Assembly: GCF_000720485.1 (NCBI RefSeq)
Contig: NZ_JOAX01000009.1
Coordinates: 124,001-188,000 of the forward strand
Length of the DNA stretch: 64,000 nt
Direction: 5' to 3'
DNA from: Streptomyces ochraceiscleroticus
GTDB lineage: Bacteria; Actinomycetota; Actinomycetes; Streptomycetales; Streptomycetaceae
Shown here: piece after piece, positions 51,119 through 58,824 of the stretch
Position numbering within the stretch: the first letter of the stretch is position 1
Layout of the letters: each line of letters opens with the position of its first letter
The notes under the pieces: generated by a model
What the model saw: the letters and a program-made list of their open reading frames with translations, nothing else
Database searches by the model: none
What the model was told of the DNA's origin: nothing
Translations under genes and position numbers: made by a program

Positions 51119-52951
51119 GTGTCGATCAAGGTGTCCGACTACGTTCTCCAGCGGCTGCGCGAGTGGGACGTCGACCACGTGTTCAGCTACGCGGGTGACG
51201 GCATCAACGGCCTGCTGGCCGCCTGGGGGCGGGCCGACAACAAGCCGGAGTTCGTCCAGGCGCGGCACGAGGAGATGGCCGCGTTCGAGGCGGTCGGCTA
51301 CGCCAAGTTCTCCGGCCGGGTCGGCGTCTGCGCCGCGACCTCCGGGCCCGGCGCCATCCACCTCCTCAACGGCCTCTACGACGCCAAGCTCGACCACGTC
51401 CCCGTCGTCGCCATCGTCGGCCAGACCAACCGCAGCGCCATGGGCGGCTCCTACCAGCAGGAGGTCGACCTGGCGAGCCTGTACAAGGACGTCGCCTCCG
51501 ACTTCTGCGAGACGGTGACCGTCCCCGAGCAGCTGCCCAACGTCATCGACCGGGCCATGCGCACCGCGATCGCCCGGCGCACCGTCACCGCCATCATCAT
51601 CCCCGCCGATGTGCAGGAGCTGGACTACTCCCCGCCGCAGCACGCGTTCAAGATGGTGCCCTCCAGCCTGGGCATGGCACAGTACGCGCCGGTCCCGGCG
51701 AACCCCGAGGTCGCCCGCGCCGCCAAGGTCATCAACGAGGGCGAGAAGGTCGCGATCCTGATCGGGCAGGGGGCCCGCGGCGCCCGCGCCGAGGTCGAGG
51801 AGCTGGCCGACGTGACCGGCGCCGGCGTCGCCAAGGCGCTGCTCGGCAAGGACGCGCTGCCGGACGACCTGCCGTACGTCACCGGTGCCATCGGCCTGCT
51901 CGGCACCCGGCCGTCGTACGAGCTGATGATGGAGTGCGACACCCTCGTGGTGATCGGGTCCAGCTTCCCGTACACCCAGTTCATGCCCGAGCTGGACCAG
52001 GCGCGCGCTGTCCAGATCGACATCGACCCGCACATGGTCGGGATGCGCTACCCCTTCGAGGTCAACCTCGTCGGCGACGCCAAGGAGACGCTGCGGGCGC
52101 TGCTGCCGCAGCTGAAGCGGAAGAAGCACGGCGACTGGCGCAAGAAGATCGAGAAGAACACCAAGCGCTGGTGGGAGGTCATGCAGCGGCGCGCCGCCGT
52201 GGACGCCGACCCGATCAACCCCGAGTACGTCGTGCACGCGCTGGACCAGCTTCTGCCCAACGATGTGATCCTGGCCGCCGACTCCGGCTCCGCCGCCAAC
52301 TGGTACGCGCGCCACCTGCGGCTGCGCGGCGCCATGCGCGGCTCGCTGTCCGGCACCCTGGCCACCATGGGCCCCGGCGTGCCCTACGTCATCGGCGCCA
52401 AGTTCGCGCACCCTGAGCGGCCCGCGCTGGCCATCGTCGGCGACGGCGCGATGCAGATGAACGGCATGGCCGAGCTGATCACCGCGCGCAAGTACTGGCG
52501 GCAGTGGTCCGACCCGCGGCTCATCATCGCCGTCCTGAACAACGAGGACCTCAACCAGGTCACCTGGGAGATGCGGGCGATGTCGGGCGCGCCGCAGTTC
52601 GAGCCCTCGCAGCACATCCCGGACGTGCCCTACGCCGACTTCGCGCGCTCCATCGGCCTCGGCGGCGTCCGCGTGGAGAAGCCCGGCGATGTGGAGTCGG
52701 CGTGGCGCCAGGCCCTCTCCGCCGACCGCCCGTTCGTCATCGACTTCCGCACCGACCCGGCCGTGCCGCCGATCCCGCCGCACGCCAGCTTCGACCAGAT
52801 CGAGGCCGCGGCCACCGCGATCCTCAAGGGCGACAGCGACCGCGCCGACATGATCAAGCAGGGCTTCAAGGCCAAGGTGCAGGAGATGCTGCCGGGCCAC
52901 CGCCACCGCGAGGACCGGCCCGGCACCGAGGACGGCAAGAACGCCCGATGA
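51119..52951 (+). CDS. Thiamine pyrophosphate-dependent enzyme (pyruvate oxidase/acetolactate synthase-like)
   Basis: 610 residues from GTG 51119 after GAGAGG. The N-terminal Pyr domain has YVLQRLREWDVDHVFSYAGDGINGLLAAWGRA and QARHEEMAAFEAVGYAKFSGRVGVCAATSGPGAIHLLNGLYDAKLDHVPVVAIVGQTNR with the TPP-activating Glu. The C-terminal PP domain has ALAIVGDGAMQMNGMAELITARKYWRQWSDPRLIIAVLNNEDLNQV. It would decarboxylate a 2-oxo acid. Its stop overlaps the enolase-superfamily start by ATGA and it follows a hydroxyacid dehydrogenase, so these probably form a short pathway. Confidence 0.9.
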   Translation: MSIKVSDYVLQRLREWDVDHVFSYAGDGINGLLAAWGRADNKPEFVQARHEEMAAFEAVGYAKFSGRVGVCAATSGPGAIHLLNGLYDAKLDHVPVVAIVGQTNRSAMGGSYQQEVDLASLYKDVASDFCETVTVPEQLPNVIDRAMRTAIARRTVTAIIIPADVQELDYSPPQHAFKMVPSSLGMAQYAPVPANPEVARAAKVINEGEKVAILIGQGARGARAEVEELADVTGAGVAKALLGKDALPDDLPYVTGAIGLLGTRPSYELMMECDTLVVIGSSFPYTQFMPELDQARAVQIDIDPHMVGMRYPFEVNLVGDAKETLRALLPQLKRKKHGDWRKKIEKNTKRWWEVMQRRAAVDADPINPEYVVHALDQLLPNDVILAADSGSAANWYARHLRLRGAMRGSLSGTLATMGPGVPYVIGAKFAHPERPALAIVGDGAMQMNGMAELITARKYWRQWSDPRLIIAVLNNEDLNQVTWEMRAMSGAPQFEPSQHIPDVPYADFARSIGLGGVRVEKPGDVESAWRQALSADRPFVIDFRTDPAVPPIPPHASFDQIEAAATAILKGDSDRADMIKQGFKAKVQEMLPGHRHREDRPGTEDGKNAR

Positions 52952-54075
52952 CGGACGAGCAAGAGGAGCACGACGGACCCCCGGTGGAGTCGGTCGGGAC
53001 GGCGGTGTACACCGTCCCGACCGACGCCCCGGAGGGGGACGGCACCCTCACCTGGAACTCCACGACGCTGGTGCTGGTCACCGTGCGGTCCGGCGGCACC
53101 ACCGGCTTCGGGTACACCTACGGCGCGCCCGCCACCGCACAGGTCGTCAGCGGCCTGCTGGCGGACGTGGTGACCGGCCGCTGCGCTCTGGACGTACCGG
53201 GCGCCAACGAGGCGATGAGCCGGGCCGTCCGCAACGCCGGGCGGCCCGGCCTCGTCGCCGGCGCGATCTCGGCCGTCGACCTCGCGCTGTGGGACCTCAA
53301 GGCGCGGCTGCTGGACCTGCCGCTGGTACGGCTGCTCGGCGCGTGCCGGGCGGAAGTACCCGTGTACGGGAGCGGCGGCTTCACCACGTACGACGCGGGG
53401 CAGCAGGAGCGCCAGCTTCGGCACTGGGTCGAGGAGCAGGGCATCCCGCGCGTCAAGATCAAGATCGGTGAGTCGTGGGGCAGCGCCCCGTGGCGGGACG
53501 CTGAGCGCGTCACCGCGGCCCGCCGCGCCATCGGCGACACCACCGACCTCTACGTCGACGCCAACGGCGGCTACTCCCGCAAGCAGGCGGTCCGCGTCGC
53601 GGCCCACCTCGCGAGTCAGGGCGTCACCTGGTTCGAGGAACCGGTCTCCTCCGACGACCTCACCGGGCTCGCGCACATCCGGGCCGCCGTCACCCCGGAC
53701 GTCACCGCCGGCGAATACGGCTACACCCTGCCGTACTTCGGGCACATGCTGCGCGCCGACGCGGTGGACTGCCTGCAGGCCGACGCCACCCGCTGCGGCG
53801 GCCTCACCGTCTGGCTGCGCGCCGCCGCGCTCGCCGAGGCCGCCGGGCTGGAACTCTCCGGGCACTGCGCCCCGCACGTCCATGCGCACGCGGCCGCCGC
53901 CGTGCCCAACCTGCGCCACCTGGAGTGGTTCCACGACCACGTCCGCATCGAGAACCTGCTCTTCGACGGCGCCCTCGACCCGGCCGGCGGCACCATCCGG
54001 CCCGCCGCCGACGGCGCGCCCGGACACGGGCTGACGCTCCGCGCCGACCTGGCCGAGCAGTACCGCACCGGCTGA
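52948..54075 (+). CDS. Enolase-superfamily enzyme (mandelate racemase/muconate lactonizing type)
   Basis: 375 residues from ATG 52948, overlapping the TPP gene stop. The barrel carries IPRVKIKIGESWG (catalytic KxK), LYVDANGGYSRKQA (metal Asp), VTWFEEPVSSDD (Glu), DVTAGEYGYTLPYF (Glu) and LELSGHCAPHVHAHAAAAVPNLRHLEWFHD (His). This is the acid-sugar dehydratase/racemase family; the exact substrate cannot be read. With the TPP enzyme and hydroxyacid dehydrogenase it could dehydrate a sugar acid to a 2-keto-3-deoxy acid. Confidence 0.88.
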   Translation: MTDEQEEHDGPPVESVGTAVYTVPTDAPEGDGTLTWNSTTLVLVTVRSGGTTGFGYTYGAPATAQVVSGLLADVVTGRCALDVPGANEAMSRAVRNAGRPGLVAGAISAVDLALWDLKARLLDLPLVRLLGACRAEVPVYGSGGFTTYDAGQQERQLRHWVEEQGIPRVKIKIGESWGSAPWRDAERVTAARRAIGDTTDLYVDANGGYSRKQAVRVAAHLASQGVTWFEEPVSSDDLTGLAHIRAAVTPDVTAGEYGYTLPYFGHMLRADAVDCLQADATRCGGLTVWLRAAALAEAAGLELSGHCAPHVHAHAAAAVPNLRHLEWFHDHVRIENLLFDGALDPAGGTIRPAADGAPGHGLTLRADLAEQYRTG

Positions 54076-54121
54076 CCCCTCGCCCGGTACGGAGCACCTC
54101 GCGACACCCCCACGGAGACCG

Positions 54122-56074
54122 ATGACCGCCATCGAACTGCCCGAGAGCCACGCCTATCCGCCACAGGTGCTGCGCGACTACGCGGTACTGGCCGACGGCG
54201 AGCGTGCGGCGCTGGTCGGCCCGCGCGGCGAGATCTGCTGGCTGTGCGCCCCGCGCTGGCACGACGAGGCGGTCTTCGCCACCCTCATCGGCGGGGGCGG
54301 GGTCTATGCGGTGACGCCGCGGGAGCGGTACGTGCCCGGCGGCCACTACGAAGAGGGCACGCTGATCTGGCGCAGCCGCTGGATCACCCGGAGCGGCATC
54401 GTCGAGTGCCGGGAGGCGCTGGCGTTCCCGGGCGACCCCGACCGCGTCGTCCTGCTGCGCCGGGTGCTGGCCTGCGAAGGCCCGGCGCGGCTGCGGGTGG
54501 TGCTGCATCCGCTGGCCGATTACGGCGCCGAGCCGCTGCGCGAGCCGCACCGCGACGAGCACGGCGTGTGGACCGCCCGGGCCGCCGGCCTGCACCTCCG
54601 CTGGACGGGCGGCGCGCAGGCCCGCCTCACCGACGAACCGGCGGACCCAGGCCCCGACGCGGACCCCGGTCCCGGCAACGACCCCGGTCCCGGCAACGAC
54701 CCCGGTCCCGGCAACGACCCCGGTCCCGGCAACGACCCCGGCACCGGCAACGACCCCGGCACCGAGCGGCACTTCGACCGCCGCCGCGCCACCCGGCTCG
54801 TCCTCGACCTGCGCCTCGACGCCGGCCGGCAGCACGACTTCGTCCTGGAGATCGGCCGCACCGCGCCGGACGGCCCGCCACCGGAGCCCGACGCCGCCTG
54901 GTCCCGAACCGAACGGGCCTGGCAGGAAGCGGTGCCCGCGCTGGACCACACCGTCGCCGCCGCGGACGCCCGCCGGTCCTACGCCGTACTGCGCGGCATG
55001 ACCGGCGCGCGCGGCGGAATGATCGCGGCGGCCACCACCAGCCTCCCCGAACGCGCCGAAGAAGGCCGCAACTACGACTACCGGTACGTCTGGATCCGCG
55101 ACCAGTGCTACGCGGGCCAGGCCATGGCGGCGGTGGGGCACTACCCGCTGCTCGACGCCGCCGTCCGCTTCATCGGCGCGCGGCTGCACGAGGACGGGCC
55201 GCATATCGCCCCCGCGTACACGGTCGACGGCGGCCCCGTACCCGACCAGCGGGAACTGGACCTGGCCGGCTACCCCGGCGGCTACGATCGGATCGGCAAC
55301 CGCGTCAACCGGCAGTTCCAGCTCGACGCATTCGGCGAAGCGCTGCTGCTGTTCGCCGCCGCGGCCCGTGCCGGCCGGCTCGACGGCGACGGCTGGAAGG
55401 CCGCGGAGATCGCCGCGGACGCCGTGGCGCGCCGCTGGCGGGAGCCGGACGCCGGCATCTGGGAACTGGACGCGCGCGCCTGGACGCACAGCCGCCTCAT
55501 CTGCTCCGGCGGGCTGCGCGCGATGGCCGCGGCCGGGCCGCCCGGACCGCAGGCCCGCAAGTGGCGCGCGCTCGCCGACACCCTCCTCGACGTCACCACG
55601 GCCACCGCGCTGCACCCCGACGGCCACTGGCAGCGCGCCGCCGACGACCCGGCGCTGGACGCGGCCCTGCTCATACCGTCCCTGCGCGGCACGCTGCCCG
55701 CCGACGACCCGCGCACCCGCGCCACGCTGCGGGCCTACAAGGATCGGCTGACCGACCACCACTTCGCGTACCGCTTCCGGCACGACGAGCGGCCGCTGGA
55801 GGAGGCCGAAGGTGCCTTCGTGCTCTGCGGCTTCGCGATGGCGCTGGCGGAACACCAGCAGGGCAGGGAGACCGAGGCGTACCGCTGGTTCGAGCGCAAC
55901 CGTGCCGCGTGCGGCACGTCCGGGCTGTACTCCGAGGAGTACGACATCACGCAGCGTCAGTTGCGGGGCAATCTGCCGCAGTCGTTCGTGCACGCGATGA
56001 TGCTGGAGTGCGCGGTCCGGCTGGCCGGCGGCGTGCCCGAACGGCCCACCTCCTCTCGCGGTGACCGGACCTGA
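54122..56074 (+). CDS. Glycoside hydrolase family 15 protein with a repeat-expanded linker
   Basis: 650 residues. N-terminal domain: LRDYAVLADGERAALVGPRGEICWLCAPRWHDEAVFATLIGGGG. Barrel: RNYDYRYVWIRDQCYAGQAM, RVNRQFQLDAFGEALLLFAAAAR, AGIWELDARAWTHSRLIC and EEAEGAFVLCGFAMALAEHQQG. Between them, at residues 181-213, six copies of a DPGPGN/DPGTGN unit form a low-complexity insertion. It is a distant paralogue of the enzyme at 31391, likely an intracellular glucoside hydrolase. It starts 46 bases after the enolase-type gene in the same direction. Confidence 0.85.
   Translation: MTAIELPESHAYPPQVLRDYAVLADGERAALVGPRGEICWLCAPRWHDEAVFATLIGGGGVYAVTPRERYVPGGHYEEGTLIWRSRWITRSGIVECREALAFPGDPDRVVLLRRVLACEGPARLRVVLHPLADYGAEPLREPHRDEHGVWTARAAGLHLRWTGGAQARLTDEPADPGPDADPGPGNDPGPGNDPGPGNDPGPGNDPGTGNDPGTERHFDRRRATRLVLDLRLDAGRQHDFVLEIGRTAPDGPPPEPDAAWSRTERAWQEAVPALDHTVAAADARRSYAVLRGMTGARGGMIAAATTSLPERAEEGRNYDYRYVWIRDQCYAGQAMAAVGHYPLLDAAVRFIGARLHEDGPHIAPAYTVDGGPVPDQRELDLAGYPGGYDRIGNRVNRQFQLDAFGEALLLFAAAARAGRLDGDGWKAAEIAADAVARRWREPDAGIWELDARAWTHSRLICSGGLRAMAAAGPPGPQARKWRALADTLLDVTTATALHPDGHWQRAADDPALDAALLIPSLRGTLPADDPRTRATLRAYKDRLTDHHFAYRFRHDERPLEEAEGAFVLCGFAMALAEHQQGRETEAYRWFERNRAACGTSGLYSEEYDITQRQLRGNLPQSFVHAMMLECAVRLAGGVPERPTSSRGDRT
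54662..54766 (+). repeat. In-frame 18-bp minisatellite within the GH15 gene
   Basis: Unit GACCCCGGTCCCGGCAAC starts at 54662, 54680, 54698 and 54716 (identical), then 54734 with two changes (coding DPGTGN), then a partial copy from 54752. It encodes a DPGPGN repeat in a loop between domains. Length changes would keep the reading frame. Confidence 0.95.
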
Positions 56075-56143
56075 GGAGTGGAGTGGAACGTGCCACCGGT
56101 CCGCACTCCCGGCGGGCCGGGGACGACCACGAGGAGACGTGAC

Positions 56144-56476
56144 ATGCCGCGAGGTTCCAGCAACAAGCGCGAGCGCCAGTACGAGCACATCAAGGAGGGC
56201 GCCCAGAAGCGGGGCACCTCGACCGGCCGGGCGAAGGAGATCGCCGCGCGGACGGTCAACAAGGAGCGGGCCCGCACCGGCGAGTCGAAGACGGCGAGCA
56301 AGTCCTCCACGCAGGACACCAAGTCGGCGTCGCAGCGCGGCGGCCAGCGCTCCGGCAACCGCACGGGCCCGAAGGGGCCGACGAAGGACCAGCTCTACAA
56401 CGAGGCCAAGCAGAAGAACATCGACGGCCGCTCCTCGATGAGCAAGGACGAGCTGGCCAAGGCCCTCGGCCGCTGA
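56144..56476 (+). CDS. Small basic Rho_N-like domain protein, copy 2
   Basis: 110 residues from ATG 56144 after GAGGAGA. Same layout as the protein at 8818: KRERQYEHIKEGAQKRGTS, a Ser/Thr/Lys middle, and DQLYNEAKQKNIDGRSSM SKDELAKAL. About ten residues differ out of 110 and whole 50-base blocks are identical in DNA. It follows the GH15 gene by 69 bases. Possibly a nucleic-acid binding stress protein; role unproven. Confidence 0.75.
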   Translation: MPRGSSNKRERQYEHIKEGAQKRGTSTGRAKEIAARTVNKERARTGESKTASKSSTQDTKSASQRGGQRSGNRTGPKGPTKDQLYNEAKQKNIDGRSSMSKDELAKALGR

Positions 56477-56501
56477 GGGCCTCTGCCGTCAGCCCGACCG
56501 G

Positions 56502-57842
56502 TCACCGGCCGCCCGCGCCGCGCCCGGCCGGTGCGCAGTCCCGGTCGTGGGCGCGCCGCCCCGCGACATACGTGGCGCGCACCGCGCGGTCGTCGCCCAT
56601 TGCCGCCAGGACGAACAGCAGCTCCTCGATGTCCTCGGCGCGTGCCGCGCGCCGGGCGAGCAGCGGCGTGGCCCGGGGATCGAGCACCACGAAGTCCGCC
56701 TCCTGCCCGGGCGCGAGGGAGCCGACGGTGTCCGCGAGGCCCAGCGCGGCGGCGCCGCCCCGCGTGGCCAGGTAGTACGCCTGCACGGCGCCGATCGGGG
56801 CACCGCACAGCGCGGCGGCCTTGTACGCCTCGTACACCGTCGACAGCATCGAGAAGGTGGGGCCCGCGCCGACGTCCGTGCCGAGTCCGACGGTCACCGG
56901 GCGCGGGCCGCCCGCGGTCTCGCGCACCGGGAAGAGCCCGCTGCCCAGGGCCAGGTTGGAGCCGGGGCAGTGGGCCAGTGCGGTGCCGGTGGCGGCGCAG
57001 CGGTCGCGCTCGGCGGGGGAGAGGTGGACGCCGTGCGCGAGGACCGCGCCCGGCCCGAGCAGGCCGTAGTGGTCGTAGACGTCGAGGTAGCCGGCGCGGC
57101 CGGGGAAGAGCGAGCGGGCCCACTCGACCTCGTCGGGCGTCTCCGACACATGGGTGTGCAGCAGGGTGCCGGGATACTCCCGCCACAGCGCGGCAGCCGC
57201 CTCGAGCTGCTCCGGCGTACTGCTGGGCGCGAAACGGGGCGTGATCGCGTACTGGGCACGGCCCTTGCCGTGCCAGCGGGCGAGCAGCGCCTTGGACTCC
57301 TCGTAGCCGCCGCGCGCCGTGTCGAGCAGCGCGGCGGGCGCGTTGCGGTCCATCAGGACCTTGCCGCAGGCGATCCGGAGGTTCTGCCGGGCCGCCTCCT
57401 CGAACAGCGCGTCGGCGGACTCCGGGTGGACGGAGCCGAAGACCAGCGCGGTCGTGGTGCCGTTGCGCAGCAGCGCGTCGCAGAAGACGGCGGCGGCCTC
57501 GCGGGCGTACCGGCCGTCCGCGAACCGCTCCTCCTCGGGGAACGCGCGCCGCTCCAGCCACCCCATCAGGTCGGCGCCGAAGGCCGCCATGACATCGGTC
57601 TGCACACAGTGCACGTGGGTGTCGACGAACCCGGGGAGGATGACGTGGTCCGGGTAGTGGACGAGGCTGACGTCCGCGGGGAGCAGGTGGCGCAGCGCGG
57701 CGTACTCGCCGGCCGCTGTGATCCGGCCGTCGGCGCAGATCAGCAGCCCGTCCGGCACGTACGAGAACGCCTCGTCCCGGCCGGTGCGGAACGGGTCCCC
57801 CGGGAAGCGGACGAGCGGGCCGCGCACGGCGGTGACGGTCAT
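56502..57842 (-). CDS. guaD: Guanine deaminase (amidohydrolase family)
   Basis: 446 residues from ATG 57842. PGFVDTHVHCVQTDVMAAFGADLMGWLERRAFPEEERFADGRYA holds the HxH metal site and the guanine deaminase-specific sequence; LHTHVSETPDEVEWA, VLAHGVHLSPAE and VTVGLGTDVGAGPTFSMLSTVYEAYKA supply further metal and catalytic residues. It converts guanine to xanthine and ammonia. The length fits the about 440-450 family. Its ribosome site is part of an 18-bp tandem repeat. Confidence 0.9.
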   Translation of the reverse strand: MTVTAVRGPLVRFPGDPFRTGRDEAFSYVPDGLLICADGRITAAGEYAALRHLLPADVSLVHYPDHVILPGFVDTHVHCVQTDVMAAFGADLMGWLERRAFPEEERFADGRYAREAAAVFCDALLRNGTTTALVFGSVHPESADALFEEAARQNLRIACGKVLMDRNAPAALLDTARGGYEESKALLARWHGKGRAQYAITPRFAPSSTPEQLEAAAALWREYPGTLLHTHVSETPDEVEWARSLFPGRAGYLDVYDHYGLLGPGAVLAHGVHLSPAERDRCAATGTALAHCPGSNLALGSGLFPVRETAGGPRPVTVGLGTDVGAGPTFSMLSTVYEAYKAAALCGAPIGAVQAYYLATRGGAAALGLADTVGSLAPGQEADFVVLDPRATPLLARRAARAEDIEELLFVLAAMGDDRAVRATYVAGRRAHDRDCAPAGRGAGGR

Positions 57843-57899
57843 GTCCCCCCTCTCCACCGCGTCCCCCCTCTCCACCGCGTGTCCGCCCCTTTCCACCGC
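57843..57899 (-). repeat. Tandem repeat carrying the guaD ribosome binding site
   Basis: On the minus strand GCGGTGGAGAGGGGGGAC occurs twice in tandem (57878-57861, 57860-57843), preceded by a degenerate 21-base copy. The copy nearest guaD places GGAGAGGGGG just before the ATG; the others repeat the same site further away. The DUF5709 stop codon adjoins the far end. Confidence 0.85.
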
Positions 57900-57900
57900 G

Positions 57901-58395
57901 TCAGGGCAGCGGCGGGGACTCGTCGTCGTTGACGTTCTCGTCGTCCACGACGTGCACCGCCGCCTCCTCGGCACCCGCGGCGCCGCCGTCGATGCCCACG
58001 TCCCGGGCGACGACGTCGTTGGCGTTCCGGCCGTGGTCAGGGAAGCCCTGGTCGCCGCTGACGAGGCGCCCGGCACGGTCCTCCCCGGCCTGCTCGTCCA
58101 CCGGCTCGCCGTCGCCGTCCGGCAGGTCACCGATGCCGTTGCCCTCGGGGGGCGCCACGTCCGGGACCTCTTCGGACAGTCGCTCGTCCAGGCTCTCGCC
58201 CCTGCGCTGTTCGTTCGCCGTGGTGCCCGTCTTGTTCACCGCGAGCGGCTTCTCGGGCGGCGAGTAGCCCTGGTCCAGCTGCTGATCGGCATCCGGCTCG
58301 TCGAGGGCGTCCTCCATGTCGAGGTCGTCGGGCTTGGCCGACACGTCGTAGGCGGGCGGCTGGTAGACCTCGTCACCCATCGCCTCGTCGGACAT
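57901..58395 (-). CDS. DUF5709 family protein
   Basis: 164 residues from ATG 58395 after GGAGAGGAGAG. Very acidic and hydrophilic: EVYQPPAYDVSAKPDDLDMEDALDEPDADQQLDQGYSPPEKPLAVNKTGTTANEQRRGESLDERLSEEVPDV, then GRLVSGDQGFPDHGRNANDVVARDVGIDGGAAGAEEAAVHVVDDEN. This matches the actinobacterial DUF5709 family with its two-part layout (SPPE-KP and GRLV-D). Function unknown, usually considered stress related. Confidence 0.85.
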   Translation of the reverse strand: MSDEAMGDEVYQPPAYDVSAKPDDLDMEDALDEPDADQQLDQGYSPPEKPLAVNKTGTTANEQRRGESLDERLSEEVPDVAPPEGNGIGDLPDGDGEPVDEQAGEDRAGRLVSGDQGFPDHGRNANDVVARDVGIDGGAAGAEEAAVHVVDDENVNDDESPPLP

Positions 58396-58420
58396 GGCCG
58401 CTCTCCTCTCCTGGACTGCC

Positions 58421-58472
58421 GTTCCGCAGCACGGGTGCCCGTTTCTGCCCCCGTGCACCCACCCTGCGGAAC
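58421..58472 (-). promoter_or_regulatory. Nested inverted repeats overlapping a SigB-like element (GGGT-N16-GGGCAC)
   Basis: Outer arms GTTCCGCA (58421-58428) and TGCGGAAC (58465-58472); inner arms GCACGGG (58429-58435) and CCCGTGC (58450-58456). On the minus strand GGGT (58460-58457) and GGGCAC (58440-58435) lie 16 bases apart inside this structure, 40 bases before the DUF5709 start. Confidence 0.5.
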
Positions 58473-58564
58473 CGTCACACATTGTGCAAATGCAACGTCG
58501 GACCGTCAGCGAGTACCCGTGTGTCACAGGCTCACCGCCCCCTGTGAGAATGCGCACCCACTCG

Positions 58565-58593
58565 GTGGATCCCTTGGGGCACAAGGGCTCCAC
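58565..58593. other. Hairpin in the DUF5709/MFS spacer
   Basis: GTGGATCCCTTG and CAAGGGCTCCAC pair at 11 of 12 positions around a five-base loop. It is remote from any gene end, so it may be an attenuator of the MFS leader or part of a small RNA. Confidence 0.4.
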
Positions 58594-58824
58594 GAGGGAT
58601 CCGCGACAGGGTGACGGCCATCGCACCCCAAGAGCGTTTCCCCGGCCGCACCGTTATGTGAAAGTCGAATCTTGTCGTGCCCGGGGCGTGCGCAGCCGCG
58701 CTCTCCTCCGGTCCGGCACCGACCGATTCTCGGCACTCCAGGCCCGCCACCGCACACAGCCGTGCCCGCCGCGCCCGCCGAGCCGCTTTCCGAGCCTGAC
58801 GGGCTCTTCACGAAGTGTTCTGAC

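Larger units (their letters stand above)
58396..58824. other. Gene-free stretch of about 430 bases between DUF5709 and MFS genes
   Basis: Contains nested inverted repeats at 58421-58472 around a SigB-like element for the DUF5709 gene, and a 12-bp hairpin with one mismatch at 58565-58593 (GTGGATCCCTTG / CAAGGGCTCCAC). A lower-GC part near 58650-58670 could hold the MFS promoter. No coding frame is convincing. Confidence 0.5.

Noticed and set aside
47435..52906. A minus-strand open frame of 1823 codons
   Set aside because: It is antisense to three well-supported plus-strand genes (CBS, YdiJ-like, TPP enzyme), has no recognisable domains and shows Val/Arg/Gly-rich shadow composition produced by high third-position GC.
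54662..54766. Regular 18-bp repeats considered as a CRISPR array
   Set aside because: Units are contiguous, without spacers, in frame inside a gene, and no cas gene is present.
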